Assembly: GCA_030037185.1 (NCBI GenBank)
Contig: JASHRR010000986.1
Location: 1 to 10,837 of the forward strand
DNA from: Xanthobacteraceae bacterium
Lineage (GTDB): Bacteria; Pseudomonadota; Alphaproteobacteria; Rhizobiales; Xanthobacteraceae
DNA: 10,837 nucleotides
Reading direction: 5' to 3'
This document shows, one piece after another, positions 1-6,884 of the stretch. The position numbers were made by a program, and so were the translations under genes. Position 1 is the stretch's first letter. Every line of letters starts with the position of its first letter. The notes under the pieces were generated by a model. That model had not been told where the DNA came from and ran no database searches. It saw nothing but the letters and a program-made list of their open reading frames with translations.

Positions 1-304
1 TTATGGCAGGCTTGTCGCCGGGCAGCGAACCCTGTCCGCCGACCAGACGGTCGTTGGGCCGGCCTGCCCCTTTTTCGCCGTGGCAGGCCTGGCACTTTGC
101 TGCGAACACCGCTTCGCCCTGCTTGACGGTGCCGCTGCCCGGCGGCAGTCCGGCGCCGTCGGGTCCGATGCTGATGTCCCACGAGGCGAGGTCTTCCTTT
201 GAGATCGGCTTGCCGAGGTTGGGGCTCTGCTGGGCAAACAGAGGCGATGCGAGCGCAAGAAGAGCGACCGGAGCAGCCGCAACCAGGATCCTACGCATAG
301 ACAT
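1..304 (-). CDS. soxD: SoxD, cytochrome c subunit of sulfur dehydrogenase (partial, runs off left edge)
   Basis: This is the N-terminal 101 residues of a secreted c-type cytochrome; the rest lies beyond position 1. Residues 4-25 form a Sec-type signal peptide (Arg-Arg, then an Ala/Leu-rich core ending in LFAQ). The mature start reads NLGKPISKEDLASWDI, and a PDGAGLPPGSGTV stretch precedes the haem motif CQACH (Cys71, Cys74, His75). This layout, and the reading PGDKPAI at the edge, match the SoxD family, which accepts electrons from SoxC in the periplasm. The start at 304 is preferred because GAGG lies 6 nt upstream; an in-frame ATG at 298 is the alternative. The gene overlaps the end of soxC by 14 nt, so the two are probably translationally coupled. 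A SorB-like sulfite dehydrogenase cytochrome is the other possibility. The number of haems cannot be judged from this fragment. Confidence 0.82.
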   Translation of the reverse strand, partial: MSMRRILVAAAPVALLALASPLFAQQSPNLGKPISKEDLASWDISIGPDGAGLPPGSGTVKQGEAVFAAKCQACHGEKGAGRPNDRLVGGQGSLPGDKPAI

Positions 305-1559
305 TTTTCACCTCGCCATTGCCGCCGACGGCCCAGGACTGGATCATGTTGTTGTGGAAGTTGCCGCGGTCGCCGCGTAGCGCGATGAGTTGCGCACGGT
401 TCGGCTGGACGTAGCCGGTCTCGTCGGTCGCGCGGCTTTGCAGCACCGCCGGGCCGCCGTCCCACTGCCATGCCATCCGGAAGCGGGTCACCGCCTTGGA
501 CAGCACCGGCTCCTGCAATGCGGCGAGGCCCCAGCTCTTGCCGCCGTCCGTCGACACCTCGACTTTGGCGATCTTGCCGTAACCCGACCAGGCGAGGCCC
601 GAGATTTCGTAGAGGCCCGGCCCGCGCACCGTCAACCCGGGCGAGGGATGGGTGATGATCGACTTGCCTTCCAGCGGAAACACGAATTGCAGCGCCTTTC
701 CGGATGGCAGCAGGATCGTGTATTTGGACGTCTCGTCCTTGGTCATGGTCGGGCCTTCGGTGAGCTTGATCCGCCGCAGCCATTTGACATTCATGTTTCC
801 TTCGAAGCCGGGCAGCAGCAGACGCAAGGGATAGCCGTTCGACGGCCGCACGCGCTCGCCGTTCTGGTAAAGGCAGATCATGGCGTCATCGAGCGCCTTT
901 TCGATCGGGAAGGAGCGGCTCATGCTGGCGGCATCGGCGCCTTCCGCCAGCACCCACTTGGCGGCCGGGTCGATACCGGCCTCTTGCAGCAGCACCGAGA
1001 GCTTGACCCCGGTCCATTCCGAGCATGACAGCAGGCCGTGGATCGCCTGGACGTTCGCCGCCGCCGGCTCCTTCGCAAACAGCGCGCCGCTGTTGCCGGC
1101 GCATTCCAGGAAAGCAATCCGCGATTGCATCGGGTAGCGGCCAAGATCGTCGAGGGTGAATACGAGCGGCCGCTTCACCAGCCCATGGATGAGCAGGCGA
1201 TGGCTGTCCGGATTGATGTCCGGAATGCCGCTGTGGCTGCGCTCGTAGTGCAGGCCGCTCGGGGTGATCATGCCATTGAGCAGGTGGTGCGGGGTGCGCG
1301 AGGAGCCGGTGCCGCCAGTGCCCGGAGCCGACGCCCAGGTGCGGGCGACCTTTTCCTCATACTTCGAAGGCTGGCCGTAGCCGTTGAACGGCGTCCCCGG
1401 AATTTGCATCCACGACTCAACGGGAAGCGGCGTGGCGCCGGCCTGATCCACCATGGCGCCTGCGCCCATCGCGGCCGCACTGCCGGTGAGAAACATGCGG
1501 CGGTGCAGGAGCCCGTTGCCGGCAACCAGTTCGGTTTCGCTGCGAGACGTTTCCTTCAT
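291..1559 (-). CDS. soxC: SoxC, molybdenum sulfur/sulfite dehydrogenase catalytic subunit
   Basis: This 422-residue protein belongs to the sulfite oxidase family of molybdopterin enzymes. A twin-arginine signal is visible (HRRMFLTG, Arg20-Arg21, then an Ala/Gly-rich core to about residue 42), so it should be exported folded with its cofactor. The molybdenum-ligand cysteine is Cys153 in IAFLECAGNSG. The C-terminal dimerisation domain begins near residue 300 and contains WSGYGKIAKVEVSTDGGKSW. The segments GTPFNGYGQPSKYEEK and SSRTPHHLLNGMITPSGLH are typical of SoxC rather than of generic sulfite dehydrogenases. In the Sox pathway SoxCD removes six electrons from the SoxY-bound sulfane sulfur. 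The start at 1559 was chosen because GGGAGGGATTGAGC precedes this ATG; an upstream extension to 1598 has no such site. Downstream soxD overlaps. No soxXYZAB genes are seen upstream, so the unit may be expressed on its own. SorA-type activity cannot be excluded. Confidence 0.88.
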   Translation of the reverse strand: MKETSRSETELVAGNGLLHRRMFLTGSAAAMGAGAMVDQAGATPLPVESWMQIPGTPFNGYGQPSKYEEKVARTWASAPGTGGTGSSRTPHHLLNGMITPSGLHYERSHSGIPDINPDSHRLLIHGLVKRPLVFTLDDLGRYPMQSRIAFLECAGNSGALFAKEPAAANVQAIHGLLSCSEWTGVKLSVLLQEAGIDPAAKWVLAEGADAASMSRSFPIEKALDDAMICLYQNGERVRPSNGYPLRLLLPGFEGNMNVKWLRRIKLTEGPTMTKDETSKYTILLPSGKALQFVFPLEGKSIITHPSPGLTVRGPGLYEISGLAWSGYGKIAKVEVSTDGGKSWGLAALQEPVLSKAVTRFRMAWQWDGGPAVLQSRATDETGYVQPNRAQLIALRGDRGNFHNNMIQSWAVGGNGEVKNVYA

Positions 1560-1573
1560 GCTCAATCCCTCCC

Positions 1574-1602
1574 TGCGCATATCGCATTGGGCGCACATTG
1601 TA
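1574..1602 (-). promoter_or_regulatory. Candidate soxC promoter (-10) with overlapping palindrome
   Basis: Read on the minus strand, TACAAT at 1602-1597 is a good -10 hexamer about 38 nt before the soxC ATG, but no clear -35 box is visible. Just downstream, TGCGCATATCGCA (plus strand, 1574-1586) is an interrupted palindrome with arms TGCG/CGCA. A wider TGCGC...GCGCA pair spans 1574-1595. Sox operons are often controlled by an ArsR-type SoxR repressor, so an operator here is plausible, but the assignment is only inferred. Confidence 0.35.
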
Positions 1603-1730
1603 GTCCGATCCGCCCAACAGGGAACCGGGGGACGCCATTTTTCGCGGGCGAAGGGCAGCGCCGCGGATCGAGATGCGTTCCCAGGCGCAGGGAGGGCCCG
1701 CGCCGGTGACCCCGATAAAATCGTTCGCGT

Positions 1731-1748
1731 GGCGCTGCGGCGAGCGCC
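1731..1748 (-). terminator. Possible weak terminator hairpin after the thioesterase gene
   Basis: GGCGCT (1731-1736) and AGCGCC (1743-1748) form a perfect 6-bp stem with a 6-nt loop, about 30 nt beyond the thioesterase stop on the minus strand. A TTTTA stretch follows only about a dozen bases later, so this is not a textbook intrinsic terminator. It would separate the thioesterase from soxC. Confidence 0.3.
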
Positions 1749-1776
1749 GGCCCCCCCTTGCTCGGCGGCGCCGGTC

Positions 1777-2196
1777 TCACCGCATGACGAGCTGGGTCTG
1801 CGTCACCATGGCGGCGAGCTTGCCGTCGCCGCGGGTGATGCGGGTCTGCCAGACCATGGTGGTGCGGCCGCGATGGAGCGCCGTGCATTCCGCGCGCAAG
1901 GTGTCGCCGAGCGCGACTGCGGCAAAGAAATTAGTCTTGCTCTCGATCGTGGTGGTGCCGGCGCCTTCCGGCAGATTGAGGAAGGTCGCGGTGCCGCCGA
2001 GATTATCGGCAACCGCCATGACGGCGCCGCCATGGAGGCTGCCGTTACGGTTGGCGAGTTCATCGCGCACCAGGAGCTCGGCGACCACCCGGTCAGGCGA
2101 CGCCTCGAGGATTTTCGCCCCGAGCAGGCGGAAGAACGGCGGCTGCAGATCGGCGACCGCCTGCAGAAGGCGGGCCGGGATGTCTTCGGCATTCAA
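1777..2196 (-). CDS. PaaI-family hotdog-fold acyl-CoA thioesterase
   Basis: The product is a 139-residue single-domain hotdog protein of the PaaI/YbgC-like thioesterase group, which hydrolyses acyl- or aryl-CoA thioesters in the cytoplasm. The diagnostic core is N51-G-S-LHGG (54-57), followed by Asp64 in AVADNLGG on the long central helix. The family's short beta strands follow (TTTIESKTNFF, LRAECTALHRGRTTMVWQTRI). The start is uncertain because the frame has no ATG here. TTG at 2196 is preferred: AGGA lies about 8 nt upstream and the protein then begins NAEDIPARLL. TTG at 2238 or GTG at 2235 would add 14 or 13 residues but have weak ribosome-binding sites. The substrate cannot be told from sequence. 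The gene stands alone, with 218 bp to soxC and 257 bp from the peroxiredoxin gene. Confidence 0.8.
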   Translation of the reverse strand: MNAEDIPARLLQAVADLQPPFFRLLGAKILEASPDRVVAELLVRDELANRNGSLHGGAVMAVADNLGGTATFLNLPEGAGTTTIESKTNFFAAVALGDTLRAECTALHRGRTTMVWQTRITRGDGKLAAMVTQTQLVMR

Positions 2197-2453
2197 CGGA
2201 GAATTCCTATCAACCGATTGCGCGTCGCAGGCCACCAAGACTTAAGCGGCAGCAGGTTGCGGGGCCGCACAGCGCCCGTTTGTGGCCCGGATGGGCGCCT
2301 TCGCGGTCCCATCCGGGGCGTTTCCGCGGTTTGAGACTTGGATGTCGCCTGCTCCAGCCGGGCTACAGGACCGCGGGCACGCCTCGGTTGCCACGACCCT
2401 TACGGTCGCCCGGTTCGGGTGCCAGGGGCGACCGCCAGGTCTGCAGCACCGCA
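2197..2453. other. Intergenic region with palindromic repeat
   Basis: No convincing gene lies between the peroxiredoxin stop and the thioesterase start. The region contains the strong palindrome annotated at 2286-2317 and a smaller one near 2396-2410 (CGACC/GGTCG, 5-nt loop). Open frames crossing it are antisense shadows of the neighbouring genes. Confidence 0.6.
2286..2317. repeat. REP-like palindrome (CCCGGATGGG / CCCATCCGGG)
   Basis: CCCGGATGGG at 2286-2295 pairs perfectly with CCCATCCGGG at 2308-2317 across a 12-nt loop. Palindromes of the form CCCGGAT...ATCCGGG are common intergenic repeats in Bradyrhizobium-type genomes, from memory and unchecked here. No T-run follows on either strand, so it is more likely a dispersed repeat than a rho-independent terminator, although it could protect mRNA ends. 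Confidence 0.55.
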
Positions 2454-3113
2454 TCAATGCGGCTGCGGCACGATGCGTATGTAAGGCCGGGGCGCCTTCC
2501 AGCCTTGCGGATAAGTCTTCTTGGCCTCTTCGTCGCTGACCGAGCCAGCGATGATGACGTCCTCGCCTCGCTTCCAGTCGGCCGGCGTCGCCACCTTGTG
2601 CTTCGCAGTCAGTTGCAGCGAATCGACCACGCGCAGCACCTCATCAAAGTTTCGGCCGGTGGTCATCGGATAGACGAGGATCAGCTTGATCTTCTTGTCG
2701 GGGCCGATGATGAAGACGTTCCTGACCGTCTGATTGTCCGCCGGAGTGCGCTGCGAGGCATCGCCCGATGCAGCCGCCGGCAGCATGTTCCAGGCTTTGG
2801 CAATCTTGAGATCGGTGTCGCCGATCATCGGATAGTTCGGCGCAAAACCCGTCGTGTCCTTGATGTCGGTCGCCCACTTGCTGTGACTGGCAACCGGATC
2901 GACCGAGAGGCCGATGATCTTGACGTTACGCTTGTCGAATTCCGGTTTGAGGCGCGCCATCGAGCCGAGCTCGGTGGTGCAGACCGGCGTGAAGTCCTTG
3001 GGGTGGGAGAACAGGATGGCCCACGAATCTCCTATCCAGTCATGGAAGCGTATGTGGCCTTCGGTGGTGTCGGCTTCAAAATCCGGGGCGGTATCGCCGA
3101 TTTGAAGGGTCAT
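2454..3113 (-). CDS. 1-Cys peroxiredoxin, Prx6 class
   Basis: The 219-residue protein is an AhpC/TSA-fold peroxiredoxin that reduces hydrogen peroxide, alkyl hydroperoxides or peroxynitrite in the cytoplasm. The peroxidatic site is PKDFTPVC (Pro38, Thr42, Cys45). Cys45 is the only cysteine in the protein, so there is no resolving cysteine and an external thiol or small-molecule reductant is needed. The long C-terminal arm (TPADWKRGEDVIIAGSVSDE and beyond) and the total length are typical of Prx6-class enzymes and longer than a typical 2-Cys AhpC. The start at 3113 (MTLQIGDTAPDF) follows GGAGG with a normal spacer; the reading frame continues 22 codons upstream without family resemblance. It appears to be monocistronic. 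A palindrome about 90 bp upstream may be an operator. Confidence 0.9.
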   Translation of the reverse strand: MTLQIGDTAPDFEADTTEGHIRFHDWIGDSWAILFSHPKDFTPVCTTELGSMARLKPEFDKRNVKIIGLSVDPVASHSKWATDIKDTTGFAPNYPMIGDTDLKIAKAWNMLPAAASGDASQRTPADNQTVRNVFIIGPDKKIKLILVYPMTTGRNFDEVLRVVDSLQLTAKHKVATPADWKRGEDVIIAGSVSDEEAKKTYPQGWKAPRPYIRIVPQPH

Positions 3114-3203
3114 TTGCAAACCTCCGCACTTTATATTCGATGGTTTGGTCACCTTGGCGGCGACCCGCAGGAACGTCATATATTCTTTTAGGAAACGCAG
3201 TTA

Positions 3204-3214
3204 AACAACTTGTT
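3204..3214. promoter_or_regulatory. Palindrome AACAA-C-TTGTT, possible operator upstream of the peroxiredoxin gene
   Basis: An 11-bp perfect inverted repeat (AACAA, one base, TTGTT) lies about 90 bp before the peroxiredoxin ATG in an AT-rich patch. MarR/OhrR-type peroxide sensors bind short AT-rich inverted repeats, so it may control this gene. No regulator is encoded nearby, and this remains a guess. Confidence 0.25.
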
Positions 3215-3450
3215 GCCGGGCAAGAATACCGTTTTGCGGCGGCCCGGGTGTGCGGAATAAAGCAGCTGCAAGAGCGCGTCGCACGAAAAAAATTTCGGAA
3301 CCGCCTTGCAAACCGCAAGGAGACGCCGGCCTGCGAACCAGCCGAGATGCAACCGGGGCTGCAGGCAAATCGCGGGTTTCGTGCGCAGTTTTTAGGCCTC
3401 TTTTGTTGGCGCCCCGGCTGAGCATCATGGAGCGCGAGCTTCGACGGCGT

Positions 3451-3482
3451 GCCTACCCTCCCTTGCATGCGGGGGAGGGGGG
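3451..3482. repeat. C/T-G/A hairpin element, copy 1
   Basis: The element reads GCCTACCCTCCC, then a short loop, then GGGGGAGGGG, giving a stem of about seven base pairs. The copy at 3986-4020 shares the opening GCCTACC, the C-tract and the GGGGAGG arm. Such paired elements are probably dispersed intergenic repeats. Confidence 0.45.
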
Positions 3483-3500
3483 TTCACAGTCTCATGCCAT

Positions 3501-3527
3501 CGAGCGCCCAAAATTTGAGGGCGCTCG
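3501..3527. repeat. Perfect 9-bp stem-loop of unknown role
   Basis: CGAGCGCCC (3501-3509) and GGGCGCTCG (3519-3527) pair without mismatch around the loop AAAATTTGA. It sits alone in the gene-free region, has no T-run on either side and is not next to a stop codon, so a terminator role is unlikely. It could be part of a structured RNA or a remnant of a repeat. Confidence 0.45.
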
Positions 3528-3985
3528 CGATGTGCTCGGTCATCACCCGCGAAGCGACGACCGCCGGCCGCGTGCATTTTCCCGCGCACTCGATCCTGAG
3601 CATGCGTCAGTGCCCGCATCCTCAACGCGGCCGGCGGCCGGGCGGGGGCGCCGCTAGGCAACGCGACGTATTGTTCGACATCGACGCCGACTGATGGCGG
3701 CGGTTTTGGCGACCGGTCGGTCAAATCGGTTGCTGATTTCGTGCGGGCGGTGGTGCCGCCGCGTCAAATTGCGCTCAATCCGGCGGCGTCCTCGTGGATC
3801 GTGATTCGAATTTCGGCTTCCCGGAGGTATCGTGGCGACACTTGCGGCCGCTCATTTGATCAGGCGGCGGTCGACCTCATGGTCTGACCACCTCTCCCGG
3901 GACGGCGTGGCGCGGGGACGCTCAATCCGGGGTACCGAGGGATCGGGTTGGATTGACTTTTGCCTCTGTTCCCCGCAAGCCCCCT

Positions 3986-4020
3986 GCCTACCTTCCCCCG
4001 GGCCTGCGGGGAGGAGAGGG
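3986..4020. repeat. C/T-G/A hairpin element, copy 2, next to the pccA ribosome-binding site
   Basis: GCCTACCTTCCCC and GGGGAGGAGAGGG flank a short GC-rich loop and resemble the element at 3451-3482. The element ends 6 nt before the pccA Shine-Dalgarno sequence (GGAG, 4027-4030), so in a transcript it could fold close to the ribosome-binding site. Confidence 0.45.
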
Positions 4021-4035
4021 CTTTGCGGAGACGGT

Positions 4036-6060
4036 ATGTTCAAACGGATTCTGATCGCCAACCGCGGCGAGATTGCCTGTCGCATCATCAAGACCGCGCG
4101 CCGTCTGGGAATTGAGACCGTCGCGGTCTATTCCGACGCCGACAAGGACGCGCTTCACGTCGAGATGGCGGACACTGCCGTCCCGATCGGGCCGCCGCCG
4201 GCCGCCGCGAGCTACCTTGATATCGACAAGATCGTGGCCGCCTGCCGCAGCAGCGGCGCCGAGGCCGTGCATCCGGGCTATGGGTTTCTGTCCGAGCGCG
4301 AGGCATTTCCGCTTGCCCTTGCGAAGGCCGGCATCGTCTTCATCGGTCCGAACCCGAAGGCCATTGCCGCGATGGGCGACAAGATCGAAAGCAAAAAAGC
4401 GGCGGCGGCCGCGCGGGTGTCGACGGTGCCGGGCCATCTCGGCGTGATCGAGGACGAGCGGCAGGCGGTACGCATTGCCGATCAGATCGGCTACCCGGTG
4501 ATGATCAAGGCCTCGGCAGGCGGCGGCGGCAAGGGCATGCGCATCGCCCGTGCCGCGGCCGAGGTCGCAGAAGGTTTTGCGCGCGCGCGCTCGGAGGCGA
4601 AATCGTCATTCGGCGACGAGCGGGTGTTCATCGAGAAGTTCATCGTCGATCCCCGCCATATCGAAATCCAGGTGCTCGGCGATAAATACGGCAACGTGAT
4701 TCATCTCGGGGAGCGCGAGTGCTCGATCCAGCGCCGCAACCAGAAAGTGATCGAGGAGTCCCCGAGCCCCCTGATTGACGCCGCGACGCGCGAGCGGATG
4801 GGTGCCCAAGCCGTCGCGCTCGCCAAGGCGGTCGGCTACGACTCCGCCGGCACGGTGGAGTTCGTGGCCGGACAGGACAAGAGCTTCTATTTCCTGGAAA
4901 TGAACACCCGGCTCCAGGTCGAGCACCCGGTCACCGAACTTGTCACCGGCGTCGACCTCGTCGAGCAGATGATCCGCGTTGCGGCCGGCGAAAGACTCGC
5001 GGTGGCGCAAGGCGACGTGAAGCTTGCCGGCTCGGCGATCGAATCCCGCATCTATGCGGAGGACCCTTATCGCAATTTCCTGCCCTCGACCGGACGCCTT
5101 GTCAAATATCGTGCGCCCGCCGAAGGCGCTGCGGACGACGTTACGCTGCGCGTCGATACGGGTGTCTCCGAAGGCGGCGAAATCTCGATCTACTACGATC
5201 CGATGATCGCCAAACTCATCACCCATGCGCCGACGCGCGAAGCCGCGATCTCCGCCCAGGCGCGTGCGCTCGACGCGTTCTATATTGACGGCATCCGCCA
5301 CAACATTCCGTTTCTCGCGGCACTCATGCAGCATCCGCGCTGGCAGGCCGGCGAGCTGTCTACCGGATTCATTGCGGAAGAGTTTCCTGACGGCTTTTCA
5401 TCGCCTGCGCCGGCAGGTGCAACCGCCCAAGCCATTGCGGCGGTCGCTGCCGCGCTCGACCACGTGCTCGGCGAGCGCCGGCGACAAATCTCGGGCCAGA
5501 TGGCCGGGCGGCGGGTGGTGCGCGAGCAGCTGCGCTCGGTATGGCTCGACCGCGCCGAGATCCGGCTCGAGGTTGCGCGCGAGCGTGGCGGCATCGGCGT
5601 GCGGCTTCTCGGCGAGACTGACCGGGGGCCGGTGTCGGGCCCAGTGGTATTGCTGTCGTCAGCCTGGAAGCCGGGCGATCCCGTGTGGCAGGGCACCATC
5701 GACGGCGCTCCGGTCGCCGTGCAGGTGCGTACAATCCTCAACGGCTTTCGCCTGTTTCATCGCGGCCTCGAAGCCAGGGCCTTCGTCTATACGGAGCGCG
5801 AGTCCGCAGCCGCCAGGCTGATGCCTGCCAAAGTTGCCCCAGACACCGGCAACAAGCTCGTATGCCCGATGCCGGGCCTTGTCGTCTTGATCGCGGTTAC
5901 CGTGGGACAGGAGGTCAAGGCAGGCGAGACCCTGGCCATCGTCGAGGCGATGAAAATGGAGAACGTGCTGCGCGCCGAACGCGACGGCGTCGTTAAGGCG
6001 ATCTTCGCCAACAAAGGCGACAGCCTTGCGGTTGATGCCGTGATTCTGGAATTTGAGTAG
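4036..6060 (+). CDS. pccA: Propionyl-CoA carboxylase alpha subunit (biotin carboxylase + biotin carrier)
   Basis: The 674-residue protein carries biotin carboxylase and biotin carrier on one chain. With a PccB-type beta subunit it carboxylates propionyl-CoA to methylmalonyl-CoA in the cytoplasm. Order of domains: biotin-carboxylase N-terminal lobe (1-110, begins MFKRILIANRGEIACRI); ATP-grasp domain (about 115-320) with the glycine loop KASAGGGGKGMR (158-169) and EMNTRLQVEHPVTE (288-301); C-terminal lobe (about 335-445, ESRIYAEDP); a linker/BT-type region; and a biotinyl domain from about 605 with EAMKMEN, Lys640 being the biotin site 34 residues from the end. The segments FYIDGIRHNIPFLAALM and STGFIAEEFPDGF point to PccA rather than to acetyl- or methylcrotonyl-CoA carboxylase. 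GGAG five bases before the ATG supports this start; a 68-codon upstream extension is rejected. No pccB or mutase gene is adjacent in the window. Confidence 0.88.
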   Translation: MFKRILIANRGEIACRIIKTARRLGIETVAVYSDADKDALHVEMADTAVPIGPPPAAASYLDIDKIVAACRSSGAEAVHPGYGFLSEREAFPLALAKAGIVFIGPNPKAIAAMGDKIESKKAAAAARVSTVPGHLGVIEDERQAVRIADQIGYPVMIKASAGGGGKGMRIARAAAEVAEGFARARSEAKSSFGDERVFIEKFIVDPRHIEIQVLGDKYGNVIHLGERECSIQRRNQKVIEESPSPLIDAATRERMGAQAVALAKAVGYDSAGTVEFVAGQDKSFYFLEMNTRLQVEHPVTELVTGVDLVEQMIRVAAGERLAVAQGDVKLAGSAIESRIYAEDPYRNFLPSTGRLVKYRAPAEGAADDVTLRVDTGVSEGGEISIYYDPMIAKLITHAPTREAAISAQARALDAFYIDGIRHNIPFLAALMQHPRWQAGELSTGFIAEEFPDGFSSPAPAGATAQAIAAVAAALDHVLGERRRQISGQMAGRRVVREQLRSVWLDRAEIRLEVARERGGIGVRLLGETDRGPVSGPVVLLSSAWKPGDPVWQGTIDGAPVAVQVRTILNGFRLFHRGLEARAFVYTERESAAARLMPAKVAPDTGNKLVCPMPGLVVLIAVTVGQEVKAGETLAIVEAMKMENVLRAERDGVVKAIFANKGDSLAVDAVILEFE

Positions 6061-6209
6061 CGCGTTGCACCAAGCTCCCGAGCCAACTTCAACCGTGACT
6101 CCGCGAAAGCATCGACCCACCAGAAACCAGCGGTTGACAGTCGTGCTCCCGGCGGGCCGAGGGTGGCGGCCGCGAGAATCGGCAATCGGGCTGCTAGGCG
6201 TTGCCTTGG

Positions 6210-6884
6210 CTACCTTATGTTGAAGCGCACCGGCATCACGAAGGACAATTCACTGTCGCCAACATTGACGGGCGGCTTTGGCATCGGCTGGGCGCGCGCC
6301 AGCATTGCAAGGCCCTCTTCGTCGAGAGCGGTCGAGCCGGAGCTTTGCACGATTCGGCTGGAGAGTAAGTGACCCTCGTGGTCAATCGAAAAAGCGACCT
6401 TCACGGTGCCCTGGTCGCCCTGCGCACGCGCTGCCGACGGGTAGCGTTTGAAATGCTCGATATGCGCGGTCAGCAGGCTCTCCCAGCGGACGACTGAGCT
6501 TGGCGGCGTTTTCGCCTGCGGCGGTGCGGTCGCGTGCTTTTCTTCGGTTGGCGGTTGCGGTTTTGGCGGCTCTGGAATTGGGAGGGCCACCTCCGCTGCG
6601 GGTTCCGGCGGCTTGGTCTCTTCCTTCTGCGGGGGCGTCGGTTCGCTCTCCTGTTCCTCCACTGGGCCTGGAGGCAGGTCTGCGGCCGGCGCCGTGGACG
6701 TGACAAGCGACTCGGGAAGATCGAGCATTACCACCGGAACGTCGATGCCGAAATCGGAAGCCTCCGATGAATCGCTGAGGAGAGCCAGTGCGCCAAGGCC
6801 GTGGGCAGCGGCCACGACTGCAAAGCAAGCAACCCAGCGCATCGCCTCCGCGCGCCGCCCCGAGAGTTCGGCAACAGCGCTCAC
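6210..6884 (-). CDS. tonB: TonB energy-transducing protein
   Basis: The 224-residue protein spans the periplasm and passes energy from ExbB/ExbD to outer-membrane TonB-dependent receptors. It has one N-terminal membrane anchor (about 17-36) containing His28, in the position of the conserved anchor histidine. A Pro/Glu/Lys-rich rigid linker (about 70-130) and a C-terminal TonB domain (about 138-224; FKRYPSAARAQGDQGTVKVA, SSGSTALDEEGLAMLARAQP) follow. It begins with GTG, whose last two bases overlap the exbD TGA stop in GTGA, so translation is coupled to exbD. It is the last gene of the exbB-exbD-tonB unit and converges on pccA across 149 bp without a clear terminator. Its dedicated receptor is not in the window. 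Confidence 0.92.
   Translation of the reverse strand: MSAVAELSGRRAEAMRWVACFAVVAAAHGLGALALLSDSSEASDFGIDVPVVMLDLPESLVTSTAPAADLPPGPVEEQESEPTPPQKEETKPPEPAAEVALPIPEPPKPQPPTEEKHATAPPQAKTPPSSVVRWESLLTAHIEHFKRYPSAARAQGDQGTVKVAFSIDHEGHLLSSRIVQSSGSTALDEEGLAMLARAQPMPKPPVNVGDSELSFVMPVRFNIR

Larger units (their letters stand above)
3114..4035. other. Long gene-free region between the peroxiredoxin gene and pccA
   Basis: I find no protein gene here that I can support. Several open frames of 60-135 codons exist on both strands, but they are Arg/Pro-rich, lack ribosome-binding sites and resemble no family I recognise. The region holds a MarR-like palindrome (3204-3214), two related C/T-rich hairpins (3451-3482 and 3986-4020) and a 9-bp perfect stem (3501-3527). 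A decayed gene or a small RNA could be present but cannot be shown from sequence alone. Confidence 0.5.

Noticed and set aside
1453..2334. 293-codon plus-strand open frame across the soxC start and the thioesterase
   Set aside because: It spans two conserved minus-strand genes and their gap, and its composition is that of a shadow frame.
2280..3191. 303-codon open frame on the plus strand across the peroxiredoxin gene
   Set aside because: It is antisense to a clearly conserved 1-Cys peroxiredoxin, has no family resemblance and is a typical GC-rich shadow frame.
3425..3724. Open frames on both strands around 3425-3724 as possible small proteins
   Set aside because: There is no ribosome-binding site and no recognised motif, and the composition is Arg/Pro-rich, as expected of random GC-rich DNA.
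3832..4035. N-terminal extension of pccA by 68 codons
   Set aside because: The extension has no similarity to the family. The ATG at 4036 starts exactly at the conserved MFKRILIANRGE and has a GGAG.
4606..5334. 242-codon minus-strand open frame inside pccA
   Set aside because: It is wholly antisense to the biotin carboxylase domain of pccA, with no recognisable motif.
6155..6171. GGCCG/CGGCC hairpin between pccA and tonB as a bidirectional terminator
   Set aside because: The stem is only 5 bp with no T-run on either strand, so it is not supported as a terminator.
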